64,000 nucleotides of DNA from Rhizobiaceae bacterium (GCA_029212415.1 JARGOF010000001.1:62001-126000); one strand, 5' to 3'; shown: positions 16,733 through 26,452, numbered from the stretch's first letter. Numbers and translations: made by a program. Notes: a model not told the origin generated them from the letters alone.

Positions 16733-17797
16733 CTAAGCCCTGACCGCTACGCGCAACTGCCCCTCAAGCAGCAGATGCGTCGCGACGGCGCCGACCCACA
16801 TGAAGAAGACGGCAGTCCAGGCGGTGAGGGCGAAGATGGCGCCGCCGGAGATGCCGGCGCCGACCGCGCAGCCGCCGGCCAGCATGGCGCCGAAACCCAT
16901 CAGGACGGCGCCCGCCAGATAGCGTTCCATCGGAACATCACTGCCAAAACGCTGGACCTGAAACTCGCGCGAGAACAGCGCCATGGCAGCCGCGCCCATG
17001 AACACCCCGGGAACCAGGCCGATGCCGAAATCCAGGGCCAGTTTCCGGCTGTTGACCAGGCCCATCAATGTATCTGTTGCCGGGCCGGTGAAGGTTACAC
17101 TGGAAACCGCGATGGGTTCGAACGAGATCTGCGCGATCTGATAGGTGGCGATCCAGCCAAGGGTGACGGCAAGCCCGACAAGCATTGCCGCTGCCGATCT
17201 GGATGCCGGATTGCCGCGTTTGACCGCGAGGGCAAGGGAGGCAATGAGCAGCGCCAGTGACAGGAAAAGCGCAAGGGTGGCGTCCAGATCTATCCAGTTG
17301 AGCAGATTGCGCATGGGGCCACCTTCTACCGTCCACAGGGCGCTGAGCATCTCGCGGGCAGGCGCCAGAATTCCGCGCAGGCTGGCCTGTGCGACGAGTG
17401 TCAGGATCAGTCCGGTGATCAACGCGCGCAAATTGCCGGTTGCCGAGAGCACCAGCAGGCGGCTGGCACAGCCGCGCGCCAGCATCATGCCGACGCCAAA
17501 CAACAGGCCGCCGATGATCGCGCCTGACAGGCTGCCCGTCGCTGCCAGTTGTCGTGCATTGGAAACGTCGAGCCATTCCAGGGCAATGGCGGCCTGCGTT
17601 GCGACGACTGCCGTCGAAAAGGTAATCAGCCAGACCGCAAAACGCGGACCTGCAATTCCATCGCCCACTTCGGCTGTTGCCGCGCGCAGGCAAAACCGGG
17701 AATGTTGCGCTGCTGCACCGAACAACAGGCCGACAAGCAATCCGGCCAGCAGCAGGACCGGTCCGTCGCCGATCGTGTCAATGAGCGTTTCCAGCAT
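16733..17797 (-). CDS. YeeE/YedE-family sulfur-compound membrane transporter
   Basis: 354 residues with about nine or ten membrane segments. The two family repeats are clear: FGAAAQHSRFCLRAA and GVGMMLARGCASRLLVL in the first half, GFGAMLAGGCAVGAGISGGAIFAL in the second. The conserved GCA cysteines are the residues that relay thiosulfate in the characterised TsuA transporter. A thiosulfate or related sulfur substrate is thus likely but not proven. It stands alone and converges on the FecR-domain gene. Confidence 0.85.
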   Translation of the reverse strand: MLETLIDTIGDGPVLLLAGLLVGLLFGAAAQHSRFCLRAATAEVGDGIAGPRFAVWLITFSTAVVATQAAIALEWLDVSNARQLAATGSLSGAIIGGLLFGVGMMLARGCASRLLVLSATGNLRALITGLILTLVAQASLRGILAPAREMLSALWTVEGGPMRNLLNWIDLDATLALFLSLALLIASLALAVKRGNPASRSAAAMLVGLAVTLGWIATYQIAQISFEPIAVSSVTFTGPATDTLMGLVNSRKLALDFGIGLVPGVFMGAAAMALFSREFQVQRFGSDVPMERYLAGAVLMGFGAMLAGGCAVGAGISGGAIFALTAWTAVFFMWVGAVATHLLLEGQLRVAVRA

Positions 17798-18208
17798 GGC
17801 TGTATCCAGGGTCTTTGCCCGTGCGCAGTTACGGGCTTTGCAGGGTTTGCGGATTTTCGCATAGATGCAGCCATGATTATATATAAATTTCCGAATATGT
17901 ATCTACTCTTTACAGCGTCCGGCATGCGGCAAGGCGACACAATCAAAGCAGCGTAAACAACACGATAAAGGCTTATGAAATCCTGTAAAACCCGTTATGG
18001 GAGCGGGGTCCTATCGATTTCAGGAAACTCGACATCCTCAAAATTGCCGCTGGATTTGCCTGAGAGGAATCGGAATTGTGACTGAAATTCTATGGGTACA
18101 ATTATAAATACAAAACGCAAAGTGTACCTTGAGGAGCGACCCTGTTTTAAGCTTGGATAAAGGCGAGGGCATCCTGGGAGGGATGATTGTGGAGGAGGCA
18201 GCCAGATT
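17798..18208. promoter_or_regulatory. Divergent promoter region between the YeeE gene and the CUT2 operon
   Basis: A 411-base gap without a credible gene. Near 17870-17905 it is strongly AT-rich (TATATATAAATTTCCGAATATG), the likely promoter of the YeeE gene. The right part carries the GGGTACA...TGTACC pair described separately and ends in GGAGGAGG ahead of the first permease start. Confidence 0.45.
18094..18128. promoter_or_regulatory. Candidate MocR operator: GGGTACA and TGTACC half-sites before the CUT2 operon
   Basis: GGGTACA at 18094-18100 and TGTACC at 18123-18128 flank an AT-rich stretch about 80 bases upstream of the first CUT2 permease. The same 7-mer forms the palindrome beside the MocR gene at 26346-26369. 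The two sites are 8 kb apart and I did not notice the pair elsewhere in the window, which suggests a shared regulator. Confidence 0.55.
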
Positions 18209-19192
18209 TTGAATTGGTCATTGGGCAAGATGTTGAAAACGCAGGAAGGCGTTGTTCTGGCTCTTACTGCCGGGACGCTTGTGCTGTTTGCTATCTTTCT
18301 GCCATCCTTTCTGACAGCCGGAAACCTCATCTCCCTGGTACGCAGCATGTCCATTCTGGGCCTTTTGTCTCTGGCCATGGCCATGGTGGTGATTTCCAGA
18401 GGTGTTGATATCTCGGTCATTGCAACAATGGTGGTTTCTGTCAGCTGGGTGCTTGTGCTGCAACGAAACGGGGTGCCATTGGGAGCGACATTGGTGCTAG
18501 GCGGCCTGTTGGCGGCTCTTGTCGGAGCGCTGATCGGGGCGGTGATCGCCTATGGCGAAATTCCACCAATTTTTGCAACTCTGGCCGCCGGCTCGGTCGT
18601 CTATGGCGCCGGCAGAACCTGGCTGTTCAAGCTGGAAATGCAGAATGTGCCACCCGACAGCAGCTTTTTCACAGCGATCGGCAATGGTCAGATTTTCGGT
18701 ATCCCCGTCATCATTGTGGTTTTTGCCGGTTTTTGCGTTCTGGTGCATCTGTTCCTGACACGCACACGGCTTGGATGGGCGCTTTATGCCATGGGCAACA
18801 ATCCGGCGGCAGCGCGCAATTCCGGCTTTGCCATTCGGCCTCTGACCGTTGGCCTCTATACAGCCAGTTCGCTGATCGCATTTGTCGCCGGGCTGTTGAT
18901 TGCCGCTTCGACCAACTCGATCAATGCACGCTTGTACAATTCAACGATGATCTACGACATTTTGTTGATCGTCGTGCTGGGTGGCATCGGTCTTAATGGT
19001 GGCCATGGACGGGTGCGCAATGTGCTGCTCGGCGCTGCGCTTGTCGGCATTCTGCTCAATGGCATGACAATTTTGAACGTTAACTTCACCACGCAAAATC
19101 TGGTGAAGGGCGTCGTTCTTCTCTCGGCAATTGTGATCGACGCAATTTTGAACCCGAGGGATGAACAGACTTCGCAGCAAGGCGATTTATAA
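18209..19192 (+). CDS. CUT2-type ABC transporter permease (RbsC family)
   Basis: 327 residues. The start is TTG with a strong GGAGGAGG ten bases upstream; an ATG seven codons in is the alternative. The RbsC-type pattern is complete: LTAGNLISLVRSMSILGLLSLAMAMVVISRGVDISV, TRTRLGWALYAMGNNPAAARNSGF and the C-terminal DILLIVVLGGIGLNGGHGRVRNVLLGAALVGIL. About ten membrane segments. It is the first gene of an operon that also encodes a binding protein, a permease-propeller fusion, a second propeller and an ATPase. Sugar-type importers of this class take monosaccharides, polyols or lactones; here the linked MocR and HMG-CoA genes point to mevalonate or mevalonolactone. Confidence 0.88.
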   Translation: MNWSLGKMLKTQEGVVLALTAGTLVLFAIFLPSFLTAGNLISLVRSMSILGLLSLAMAMVVISRGVDISVIATMVVSVSWVLVLQRNGVPLGATLVLGGLLAALVGALIGAVIAYGEIPPIFATLAAGSVVYGAGRTWLFKLEMQNVPPDSSFFTAIGNGQIFGIPVIIVVFAGFCVLVHLFLTRTRLGWALYAMGNNPAAARNSGFAIRPLTVGLYTASSLIAFVAGLLIAASTNSINARLYNSTMIYDILLIVVLGGIGLNGGHGRVRNVLLGAALVGILLNGMTILNVNFTTQNLVKGVVLLSAIVIDAILNPRDEQTSQQGDL

Positions 19193-19216
19193 ACGATAAC
19201 CAAGGGAGTGAAATCG

Positions 19217-20233
19217 ATGAAATCGACACTGAAATACGTATTGGCAATGGGTTTGGCCCTCCAGGTCTGCGTGCCGATGGCCATGGCGCAGGGCACCAAG
19301 GGGCTGGAAAATCCCCGCAGCACCAAGTTTCACAGCGATCTGTCCGGCAAAACTGTCGCTTTCCTGCCGCTGTCGATGGGCTTCGACCTGACCGAGGGAT
19401 GGGCAGCCCAGATGCGCAAACAGGCAGACCGTCTGGGATACAGTTTTGAAATTCGCGATCCTGCCTGGAGCACCGATGCCGGCACCAGAGCCCTGCAATC
19501 GCTCATCGGAGAAGCGCCGGATCTCATCGTCGTCCACAATCCTGATATTCAATCCTATGCGCGTCTGCTGAAACAGGCTCAGTCCAAGGGTGTGAAGATC
19601 CTGCAGATCAATCTGGAATCCAACACGACAACAGACAGCTATGTCGGTGCGGACTGGACGGAGATCGGCGAGCAGGCCGCCAATGCGGTTGTTGCACAAT
19701 GCAGTGAAGGCAAGGGACCCTCCAACAAGGTTGCCATCGACACCGGCGTGCCGACAGCCGCATCGGATGTGTTCCAGCTCGACGGCATCTATCGTGTGCT
19801 GGACAAGCACCCGGAAATCGAGGTCGTTTCCCAGCAGGCGACAGAATACAATGCCGAAAAGGCGCGTTCCATCATGGACACCGTTTTGCAGCAGCATCCG
19901 GACCTTTGCGGATCCATCGGTATCTGGGACAACCAGGATACGGGAACGGCTTCGGCCATCAAGCAGGCCGGCAAACAGGATCAGGTGTTTCTGGTGACCA
20001 GCGGCGGCGGCAATGCGGTTGGTTGTGAGAATGTCTCCAATGGCATGTTCGATCTGTATATCAGCTACAATGTGCCGCTGCAGGGTGATATCCTGAATGC
20101 GGAAATCGCACGGCTGCTGCAGTCCGACGCCAAGGCCGGCGACAACAAGGCGGTCTATTTCAATCCGCTCACCCTGATCGACAAATCCAATGTGAACCCG
20201 CGTAATTGCTGGACATTGGACGCGCTCAAGTAG
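19217..20233 (+). CDS. CUT2 ABC transporter periplasmic substrate-binding protein
   Basis: 338 residues from the ATG of MKSTLKYVLAMGLALQVCVPMAMAQ (signal peptide); AAGGGAG lies upstream, and the track's GTG start is three codons earlier. The periplasmic-binding-protein type I fold shows in KTVAFLPLSMGFDLTEGWAAQMRKQADRLGYSFEIRD, APDLIVVHNPDIQSYARLLKQAQSKGVKILQINLES and DLCGSIGIWDNQDTGTASAIKQAG. Several cysteines in the mature part may form disulfides. It feeds the permease pair encoded on both sides of it. Confidence 0.9.
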   Translation: MKSTLKYVLAMGLALQVCVPMAMAQGTKGLENPRSTKFHSDLSGKTVAFLPLSMGFDLTEGWAAQMRKQADRLGYSFEIRDPAWSTDAGTRALQSLIGEAPDLIVVHNPDIQSYARLLKQAQSKGVKILQINLESNTTTDSYVGADWTEIGEQAANAVVAQCSEGKGPSNKVAIDTGVPTAASDVFQLDGIYRVLDKHPEIEVVSQQATEYNAEKARSIMDTVLQQHPDLCGSIGIWDNQDTGTASAIKQAGKQDQVFLVTSGGGNAVGCENVSNGMFDLYISYNVPLQGDILNAEIARLLQSDAKAGDNKAVYFNPLTLIDKSNVNPRNCWTLDALK

Positions 20234-20254
20234 AGGCGACCCGGAACATTGACC

Positions 20255-22343
20255 ATGACCAGCATCCCCGTGGTGACGCCGCGTCGTTACCGGATCTTTT
20301 CGGCACGTTTTTTGGGCGAACTGTTGACAAAGAGCTGGATTGACAGCGTCATCCCTGCGGCCGTTCTGCTGGTCATGGTCATCATTATCTCGATCCTCAT
20401 TCCGGGTTTCTTTTTCCCTCGGAAGCCTGTCCGATCAAAGTCGACAATTGTCTGAATTCGGGCTCCTGGCCATTGCCCTGACAATCGTCCTTTTGTCCGG
20501 GGGCATAGACCTTTCCATCGGCTCGATGTTTGCCCTGTGTGTTCTGGTCGCGCTGACCATGATGAATGTGCTTGGCGTTTCCATCTATCTGGCCTTCGGT
20601 GCAACATTGCTGGCCGGCTTTCTGTGCGGTGCCCTCAATGGAATCCTGATTGGCTATATCGGGCTGCGGGCCTTTATCACCACATTGGTGACACTGGTCA
20701 TTTTCAGGTCCATCTATGACATCGCCTTTCCCAGACTGGCCAGCGGCATTGTCGGCGGATTTGCCGAAAGCGCGCTTTGGGATTTCATCGGCTTCGGCGA
20801 ATACATGAACCTGCCGGTATCCTTCCTGATCTTTGCCGTCATCGCCCTTTTCGTGCATGTCATGCTGACGCGGTTGCGTATCGGCTGGCACATAAGGGCG
20901 GTTGGCGGATCGCGGAAATCGGCGCATAATTCCGGTATCCATGTCAAACGCACGGTTGCAATTGCCTACATCTGTTCGGGGCTATTGACCGCGACGGCGG
21001 CCTTCCTGTTTTCTGCCAGACTGGGCAGTACGGGATCGGACACCGGCATCGGGCTGGAGGTGCAGGTTCTGACGGCCGTCGTGCTGGCCGGTGTCTCCCT
21101 TGGCGGCGGCCGCGGATCGGTCGGCAACGCCTTGATTGGAGCGGCCCTTGTTCTCATTTTGACCAATGCGCTCATCCGATTTTCAGTCCCTGGAAATGTC
21201 AATCAGATGGTGCTGGGACTGGTTCTCATCGTAGCGGTTGTTTTTGACGCAAAATGGGTGAAGAACCGCCAGAAAATTCTGGGCAAGGTCTATGTTTCTC
21301 CCACTTATATGGCGCTTGACAAGGCGCCGGCCATTACGGATGGCTCGGTCTTTGCCGTCAACGACCTTTTGGGCAATGCCGAGATCATTGGTCAGGGTAC
21401 GGTTGAAGGGCCTGAAGACGTGATTCTGGATCGTCAGGGCAATCTTTATACCGGCACGCGGCACGGCGAGATTGTGCGGTTTTTCGCGCAAATTGGTGGC
21501 CATCCGCTCGGTCTGGCCTTTGATGGCTCCGGAAATCTGCTGACCTGCGTGGGCGGCATGGGCGTCTACCGGGTTTCACCCGATGGTGTGGTCAGCAAGG
21601 TGACCGATGAAACAGACAGAAGCCTGACCTCGATCATTGACGATTCCCGGCTCCGCCTGCCGGATGATCTGGATATTGCGCCCGATGGCCGCATCTTTTT
21701 CACCGAGGCCACCAAACGCTATGAAATGACGGAATGGGCCGTTGATGCGCTCGAAGGCCGTGGCAATGGCCGCCTGCTGGAATATGACCCGAAAAGCGGC
21801 AAAACCGGCACCGTGCTGAAGAACCTGATCTTCCCCAATGGCGTCACCATCTGTCCCGATGGAAATTCCCTGCTGTTTGCTGAAACCTGGGCCTGTCGCA
21901 TAAACCGATACTGGTTTGCCGGTCCGCGCAAAGGCCGCCGCGAGATTTTTCTCGATAATCTTCCCGGCTATCCGGACAATATCAATCGCGCATCAGACGG
22001 TGGCTACTGGATAGCGCTTTTGGGCATGCGCACACCGGCGTTCGATCTGACGATGCAACATCCATCCTTTCGTCGGCGCATGGCCGTTCGTATTCCAGCG
22101 GATCAATGGCTGTTTCCGAATATCAACAAGGGCTGCGTGATCAAGGTCAATGGGGATGGCAAGGTCACCCAAAGCCTGTGGGAAGCCGCCGGAGAACAAT
22201 TGCCCTCAGTGACATCAATGCGGGAACACAGAGGATGGCTTTACCTTGGCGGTGTGACCAACAATCGCATTGGTCGGATCCGCCTGGCGCAGGCCGATGA
22301 AAATTGGGATGCCAATACCGCCTATTGGGGGCCGTCATCATGA
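20255..22343 (+). CDS. CUT2 ABC permease fused to a C-terminal strictosidine-synthase/SMP-30-like beta-propeller; frameshifted near the N-terminus
   Basis: The N-terminus (MTSIPVVTPRRYRIFSARFLGELL...ILIPGFFF) lies in one frame. The rest, from GSLSDQSRQLSEFGLLAIALTIV on, lies in another. Removing one base from the TTTTTCCC run near 20412-20419 joins them into a 695-residue protein that reads like a normal permease start. Residues about 1-335 form an RbsC-type permease (LSGGIDLSIGSMFALCVLV, TRLRIGWHIRAVGGSRKSAHNSG, VLAGVSLGGGRGSVGNALIG). Residues about 360-695 form a propeller of the strictosidine-synthase-like/APMAP group (LPDDLDIAPDGRIFFTEATKRY, LIFPNGVTICPDGNSLLFAETWACRINRYW, LPGYPDNINRASDGGYWIAL). 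RbsC-type permeases have a cytoplasmic C-terminus, so the propeller should face the cytosol. Whether the shift is real, tolerated or a sequencing error is unknown. Confidence 0.8.
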
Positions 22344-23428
22344 TGCGACTGTTTGGGCGCAGGCAGGCCAACCCATCCGATCATGGCCTCTATGTTCCGA
22401 CCATGGACGGGCCTTTGCGGCCCAATGATCATCTGGATCGAGCGTCCATCATCTGGACTGGTGCGCATATTGACGATCTGGCCGTGTTGAAGGGCGAACT
22501 GGTTTTCACATCAGAAAACAGGCTGTTGTCCCTGCGCGCCGAAGACGGCGAAGTCACGCTGGTCAAGGCATTTGACCGCCAGATAACCGCCCTGGCCGTT
22601 GCAGCCTCAGGATTGCTTGCCGTTGCGCTTTTCGGAGAAGGTCTGTGGCTGCGGGCGGCTGACAACCAATGGCAACAGATTGCCCTGCCGGAAAAATCCA
22701 ATGCCTGTGTGACAGCTTTGCATTTTGATGCCGATGATGGGCTCTATTGTGCAATCGGTTCCAACACAAACCCCATATCCGCCTGGCGTCGGGATTTGTT
22801 CGAGCGCAATGCACATGGTGAAATCCTGCACGTGCAGCCTGCGCAGGCCAGGGTTCGCAGTGTGGCTGGCGACCTGCACTATCCAGCCGGGCTTGTGTTA
22901 GACGGCAATGGCGACATCATTGTTGCGGAGGCCTGGGCGCATCGGGTGGTGGCATTGTCACCCCAGGGCGCGTTGAAACGCACGCTTCTGGCAGATCTGC
23001 CGGCCTATCCCGGGCGATTGAGCGTTGACGGTGCCGGGCACTATCTGGTGTCGCTTTTTGCGCCTCGACGGCAAATCTATGAATTCATTCTGCGTGAACC
23101 GGGTTTCCTGCAGGACATGCTTGCAAAACTGGAAGAAGATGAATGGGTTGGCCCGACCTATGGGCGGCCGCGGTCGGCCAATTATCCGCTGTTGCAAGGG
23201 GAAGTGCGCCAGATGGGGGTGATGAAACCCTGGGCGCCGTCGTCCTCCTACGGTCTGGTGATCTCCTGTGGTGGCGATTTCGCACCGATTGAAAGCTGGC
23301 ACAGCCGGGCTGATGGACAGATGCATGGCATCAGTGCCGCATTGCGTTTCGGCGAGCATATGTTTGCGGCCTCAAAGGGTCATGGCTGCCTGTTGATGAT
23401 GAGGGCGGGGTCTGGCGATGCGCATTGA
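22340..23428 (+). CDS. SMP-30/strictosidine-synthase-like beta-propeller protein
   Basis: About 362 residues from the ATG that overlaps the preceding stop (ATGA); the track start 36 bases earlier lies inside the upstream gene. No signal peptide, so cytoplasmic. Propeller-type repeats include LAVLKGELVFTSENRLLSLRAEDG, YPAGLVLDGNGDIIVAEAWAHRVVALSPQGALKRTLLADLPAYPGRLSVDGAGHYLV. The AEAWAHRV/LPAYPG pair mirrors AETWACRI/LPGYPDN of the fused propeller just upstream, so the two are distant paralogues. Family members hydrolyse lactones or aryl esters with a bound metal ion. A lactonase role here is inferred. Confidence 0.72.
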   Translation: MMRLFGRRQANPSDHGLYVPTMDGPLRPNDHLDRASIIWTGAHIDDLAVLKGELVFTSENRLLSLRAEDGEVTLVKAFDRQITALAVAASGLLAVALFGEGLWLRAADNQWQQIALPEKSNACVTALHFDADDGLYCAIGSNTNPISAWRRDLFERNAHGEILHVQPAQARVRSVAGDLHYPAGLVLDGNGDIIVAEAWAHRVVALSPQGALKRTLLADLPAYPGRLSVDGAGHYLVSLFAPRRQIYEFILREPGFLQDMLAKLEEDEWVGPTYGRPRSANYPLLQGEVRQMGVMKPWAPSSSYGLVISCGGDFAPIESWHSRADGQMHGISAALRFGEHMFAASKGHGCLLMMRAGSGDAH

Positions 23429-24920
23429 GAAGGTTGTTGAATTTCGCAAGGCGACAAAAAGCTTCGGTGGCAATATTGCCATTGATCAGGTGGATTTTGA
23501 TCTGCTGCCCGGCGAAGTGCATGCTCTGCTTGGCGAAAATGGCGCCGGCAAATCGACCTTGATGAAAATTCTTGCCGGTCTGTTTCCACTGACATCCGGC
23601 GAGCTCCTCCTGAAGGGGCAGGTCACGCAGCTTGCTTCGCCGGCAGATGCGCTAGGCAAGGGCATTGCCATGGTTTTTCAGGAGACCAATCTTGTGCCCT
23701 CCATGAGTGTTGCGCAGAATATTTTTCTGGGGGAAGAGAATTTCTTCAATCGCTTGCGCGGGGTCAATATCAGGGCCCAGCAGCATTTGCAGCGGCTGAG
23801 TTTTCCTGTGGAGCCGACAGCGCTTGTTTCAACGCTTGGAGCAGCAAAAAAACAGATGGTGGAGATCGCCAGAGCCGTCCATCACAATGCCCATATCCTG
23901 ATATTCGACGAGCCGACGGCAACGCTGACTCCGGAGGAAAAATACCACTTTTTTACCCTCGTCAGGAATTTGAAAGCGCAGGGCCACGCCATCGTGTTCA
24001 TCACCCATGCATTGGAGGAAGCCCTTTCCATAGCTGACAGGATCACCGTGCTGCGCGATGGAAAATTGGTGCGCAATGGCCATGTCTCGGAGTTCTCGCG
24101 CAGCAGCATCGTGCGCGATATGGTGGGCCGGGACCTGCAAGATGAAATTCACCCCGGCCGTGTTCAACGCAAGGCGCGCAAGCTGGGCAACCCTACGTTG
24201 AGCCTGCAGAATCTGTCCATGGACAAGATTGTGCGCGGAGCAACCATGACGGCCTATTCAGGCCAGATAACCGGCCTGTTCGGTCTGGTGGGCGCCGGTC
24301 GAAGCGAAATGATGAAGATTGCAGCAGGCATATTGAAGCGCGATTTTCGCAATGGCGGCCGGGTGTTGATCAACGGCAAGCCGGTTCGCTTCAAAGTGCC
24401 GGCAGCCGGATTGCAATACGGCATTGCCTACGTCACGGAAGACCGCAAGCTGGATGGTATGTTTGACACGATGGGCATCGGGCAGAATATCTTCAATGGT
24501 TATCTGGCCAAATATGGTGGTCCGCTGACGGTCATCCATCGCGCCCAGGTCAAGCAACTGGCAGATGAGTGGATAAAGGCGCTTCAGGTCAAGGCAATCG
24601 GCACCGAGGCGCGCATGGTGGAACTCTCGGGCGGCAACCAGCAAAAGGTCGTAATTGCCAAATCGCTGGTGCAAAGTCCTGATATCATCATCTTTGACGA
24701 ACCAACGCGCGGTGTGGATGTCGGTGCCATTTCAGAAATACATGCAACCATTGAAAAGCTTGCTGACGCAGGCGCCACGGTTATTGTCATTTCTTCCTAT
24801 CTTCCGGAAATCATGGCGCTCAGTGACCGCATACTGGTGGCAAGACAGGGGCGTATTGTCGAAGAACTGCCCATTGAGACCGCCGATGAAGAAAGCATCA
24901 TGTATGCTGCTGTTCATTAG
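23418..24920 (+). CDS. CUT2 ABC transporter ATP-binding protein with two nucleotide-binding domains (RbsA/MglA type)
   Basis: 500 residues, the usual length for this family. The first domain has Walker A GENGAGKST (about 40-48) and Walker B ILIFDEPTATLTPEE, but its signature is degenerate (LGAAKKQMVEIARAV). The second has GLVGAGRSEMM, a good signature LSGGNQQKVVIAKSL and IIFDEPTRGVDVGA. It overlaps the second propeller gene by 11 bases and its 3' end overlaps the convergent MocR gene by four bases. It powers the transporter made of the two permeases upstream. Confidence 0.92.
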   Translation: MRIEKVVEFRKATKSFGGNIAIDQVDFDLLPGEVHALLGENGAGKSTLMKILAGLFPLTSGELLLKGQVTQLASPADALGKGIAMVFQETNLVPSMSVAQNIFLGEENFFNRLRGVNIRAQQHLQRLSFPVEPTALVSTLGAAKKQMVEIARAVHHNAHILIFDEPTATLTPEEKYHFFTLVRNLKAQGHAIVFITHALEEALSIADRITVLRDGKLVRNGHVSEFSRSSIVRDMVGRDLQDEIHPGRVQRKARKLGNPTLSLQNLSMDKIVRGATMTAYSGQITGLFGLVGAGRSEMMKIAAGILKRDFRNGGRVLINGKPVRFKVPAAGLQYGIAYVTEDRKLDGMFDTMGIGQNIFNGYLAKYGGPLTVIHRAQVKQLADEWIKALQVKAIGTEARMVELSGGNQQKVVIAKSLVQSPDIIIFDEPTRGVDVGAISEIHATIEKLADAGATVIVISSYLPEIMALSDRILVARQGRIVEELPIETADEESIMYAAVH

Positions 24921-26323
24921 AGCGTGGAATTTCCCTTTGATCGAATGTTCTTGAAATAATTGCGCATGAAATTGAAGAACCGTGTATCGTCAGCACGGGT
25001 GATATTGATCCTGATGGCTGCGACATGCGGATCCTTTTGCACTGCAAAGGGCGTGCTGGGTGCAATGAAAATGCCCGCACGGGCCGCGTCCCTGGCAAAT
25101 TCCAGATCGCAGACCCCCGGTGGCAATATGATATAGGAATAGTAGCCGTGGGTGTCACGGGTGAAGAGTTCCAGCCCCAACTGGTCGATCCGGCTCATGT
25201 AGGCTCCCTGTGCTTCGCCCAGGCGTCGGTCGAGTTTCTGCAGGTGTTTGTGGTAGCGTCGGCTTTTGATCATCTCGGCAATCATCATTTCCGAAAACCG
25301 TGAACTGTTGATCGAAGTGATCAATTTCGATTCGGCAATTTCAGCGGCGATATTGGCCGGTGCAATGATATAGCCGGAGCGAAAACTGGCGGATATCACC
25401 TTGGAAAAGGAACCGACGAAGATCATCGACTGGAACTGGTCAAGTGAAGCAAGGCGTATTCCGGCTCCATTCGGCAGGTCGACAAATGGATCATCGTCCA
25501 CAACGATCATGCCGGTCTTGTTGGCGATCTGCAGCACGCCGTGCGCGGTTGGCAAGTCGATGGACGAGCCTGTTGGGTTCTGGCCGGTGGACTGGGTAAA
25601 AAAGAATGCAGGGTTTTCCTGCTCGGCCTTTTTCTGCAGATCATCAAGATCCGGCCCGACGGCTGTGCGGCGCACGCCCACAAAGCGGACCTGTGCCAGT
25701 TCCAGTTTGGCAAACAGCGGATAATAGCCCGGATCGTCAACCAGAACAGTGTCTCCGGGAACCAGATAGCGACGGATGATCAGATCAAGGCCGTGATTGG
25801 CGCCGAAGGTTGTGACAATCTGATTGGCGCTGGCATTGATGTTGTGCAACCTGTTGCGCGCGGCAATCAGTTCGCGCAACTCGGTGTGACCCTGAAAGCT
25901 GCCATATCCGCTGCGATCGCTGCCATCGGGTTGAAAAAACTGCTTGATCAGCCGGCTGGGGATTGCGCCTTCCATCCATGATGCCGGTGGGCGACCGTCG
26001 CCGACGCGGACGGCAAAATCCTGGTTCAACTGCGATTGCAGCAGTGAAATCCTGTCCACGGCTTCCAATACATGCCGGGGCGGCGGCATGCTGGTCTCCC
26101 GGATCGAAAGCCGACGTTCGCAAACATAATATCCGGATCCGCGTTTGGCCGAAATCAGACCCTTGGCAGCAAGGCGTTCATAGGCCTCGATGATGGTGTT
26201 CTTTGACACGTCATAGACCTCGGATGCCTGACGGACAGAGGCGATGCGCTGGCCAGGCATGAGGATGCCTTCACCAATATCCGCTGCAATCGCCTGGACG
26301 ATTTTTTCAGTCTTGTTCATCAT
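24917..26323 (-). CDS. MocR-family transcriptional regulator (GntR helix-turn-helix plus aminotransferase fold)
   Basis: 468 residues. Residues 1-75 form a GntR winged helix (IGEGILMPGQRIASVRQASEVYDVSKNTIIEAYERLAAKGLISAKRGSGYYV). From about 110 the chain is a fold-type I aminotransferase domain with SGYGSFQGHTELRELIA, TFGANHGLDLIIRRYLVPGD, DDPFVD and the PLP lysine in FVGSFSKVISASFRSGYI. MocR regulators use PLP or its adducts to sense a metabolite. The gene sits between the CUT2 operon and mvaAB, is read opposite to both, and has the palindrome TGTACCC-N10-GGGTACA immediately upstream. It is the natural regulator of both units. How a PLP fold would sense a non-amino compound is unclear. Confidence 0.9.
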   Translation of the reverse strand: MMNKTEKIVQAIAADIGEGILMPGQRIASVRQASEVYDVSKNTIIEAYERLAAKGLISAKRGSGYYVCERRLSIRETSMPPPRHVLEAVDRISLLQSQLNQDFAVRVGDGRPPASWMEGAIPSRLIKQFFQPDGSDRSGYGSFQGHTELRELIAARNRLHNINASANQIVTTFGANHGLDLIIRRYLVPGDTVLVDDPGYYPLFAKLELAQVRFVGVRRTAVGPDLDDLQKKAEQENPAFFFTQSTGQNPTGSSIDLPTAHGVLQIANKTGMIVVDDDPFVDLPNGAGIRLASLDQFQSMIFVGSFSKVISASFRSGYIIAPANIAAEIAESKLITSINSSRFSEMMIAEMIKSRRYHKHLQKLDRRLGEAQGAYMSRIDQLGLELFTRDTHGYYSYIILPPGVCDLEFARDAARAGIFIAPSTPFAVQKDPHVAAIRINITRADDTRFFNFMRNYFKNIRSKGNSTL

Positions 26324-26345
26324 CGATCAGGCCAGCCTGTTAAAA

Positions 26346-26369
26346 TGTACCCCTATTTTGATGGGTACA
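26346..26369. promoter_or_regulatory. MocR operator: palindrome TGTACCC-N10-GGGTACA
   Basis: A perfect 7+7 palindrome in the divergent promoter between the MocR gene and mvaA. It overlaps a plausible mvaA promoter (TTGATG, 16 bases, TAATCT). The same half-site recurs before the CUT2 operon at 18094-18128, which supports a shared regulator. Confidence 0.65.
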
Positions 26370-26452
26370 GTAACAGTAATAATCTCGCAACTGTTCCTTT
26401 ATCGCGGTCGTGAATTTTGCAAAACTTCGGCAGCAGGATCGGGAGGTCGCAA

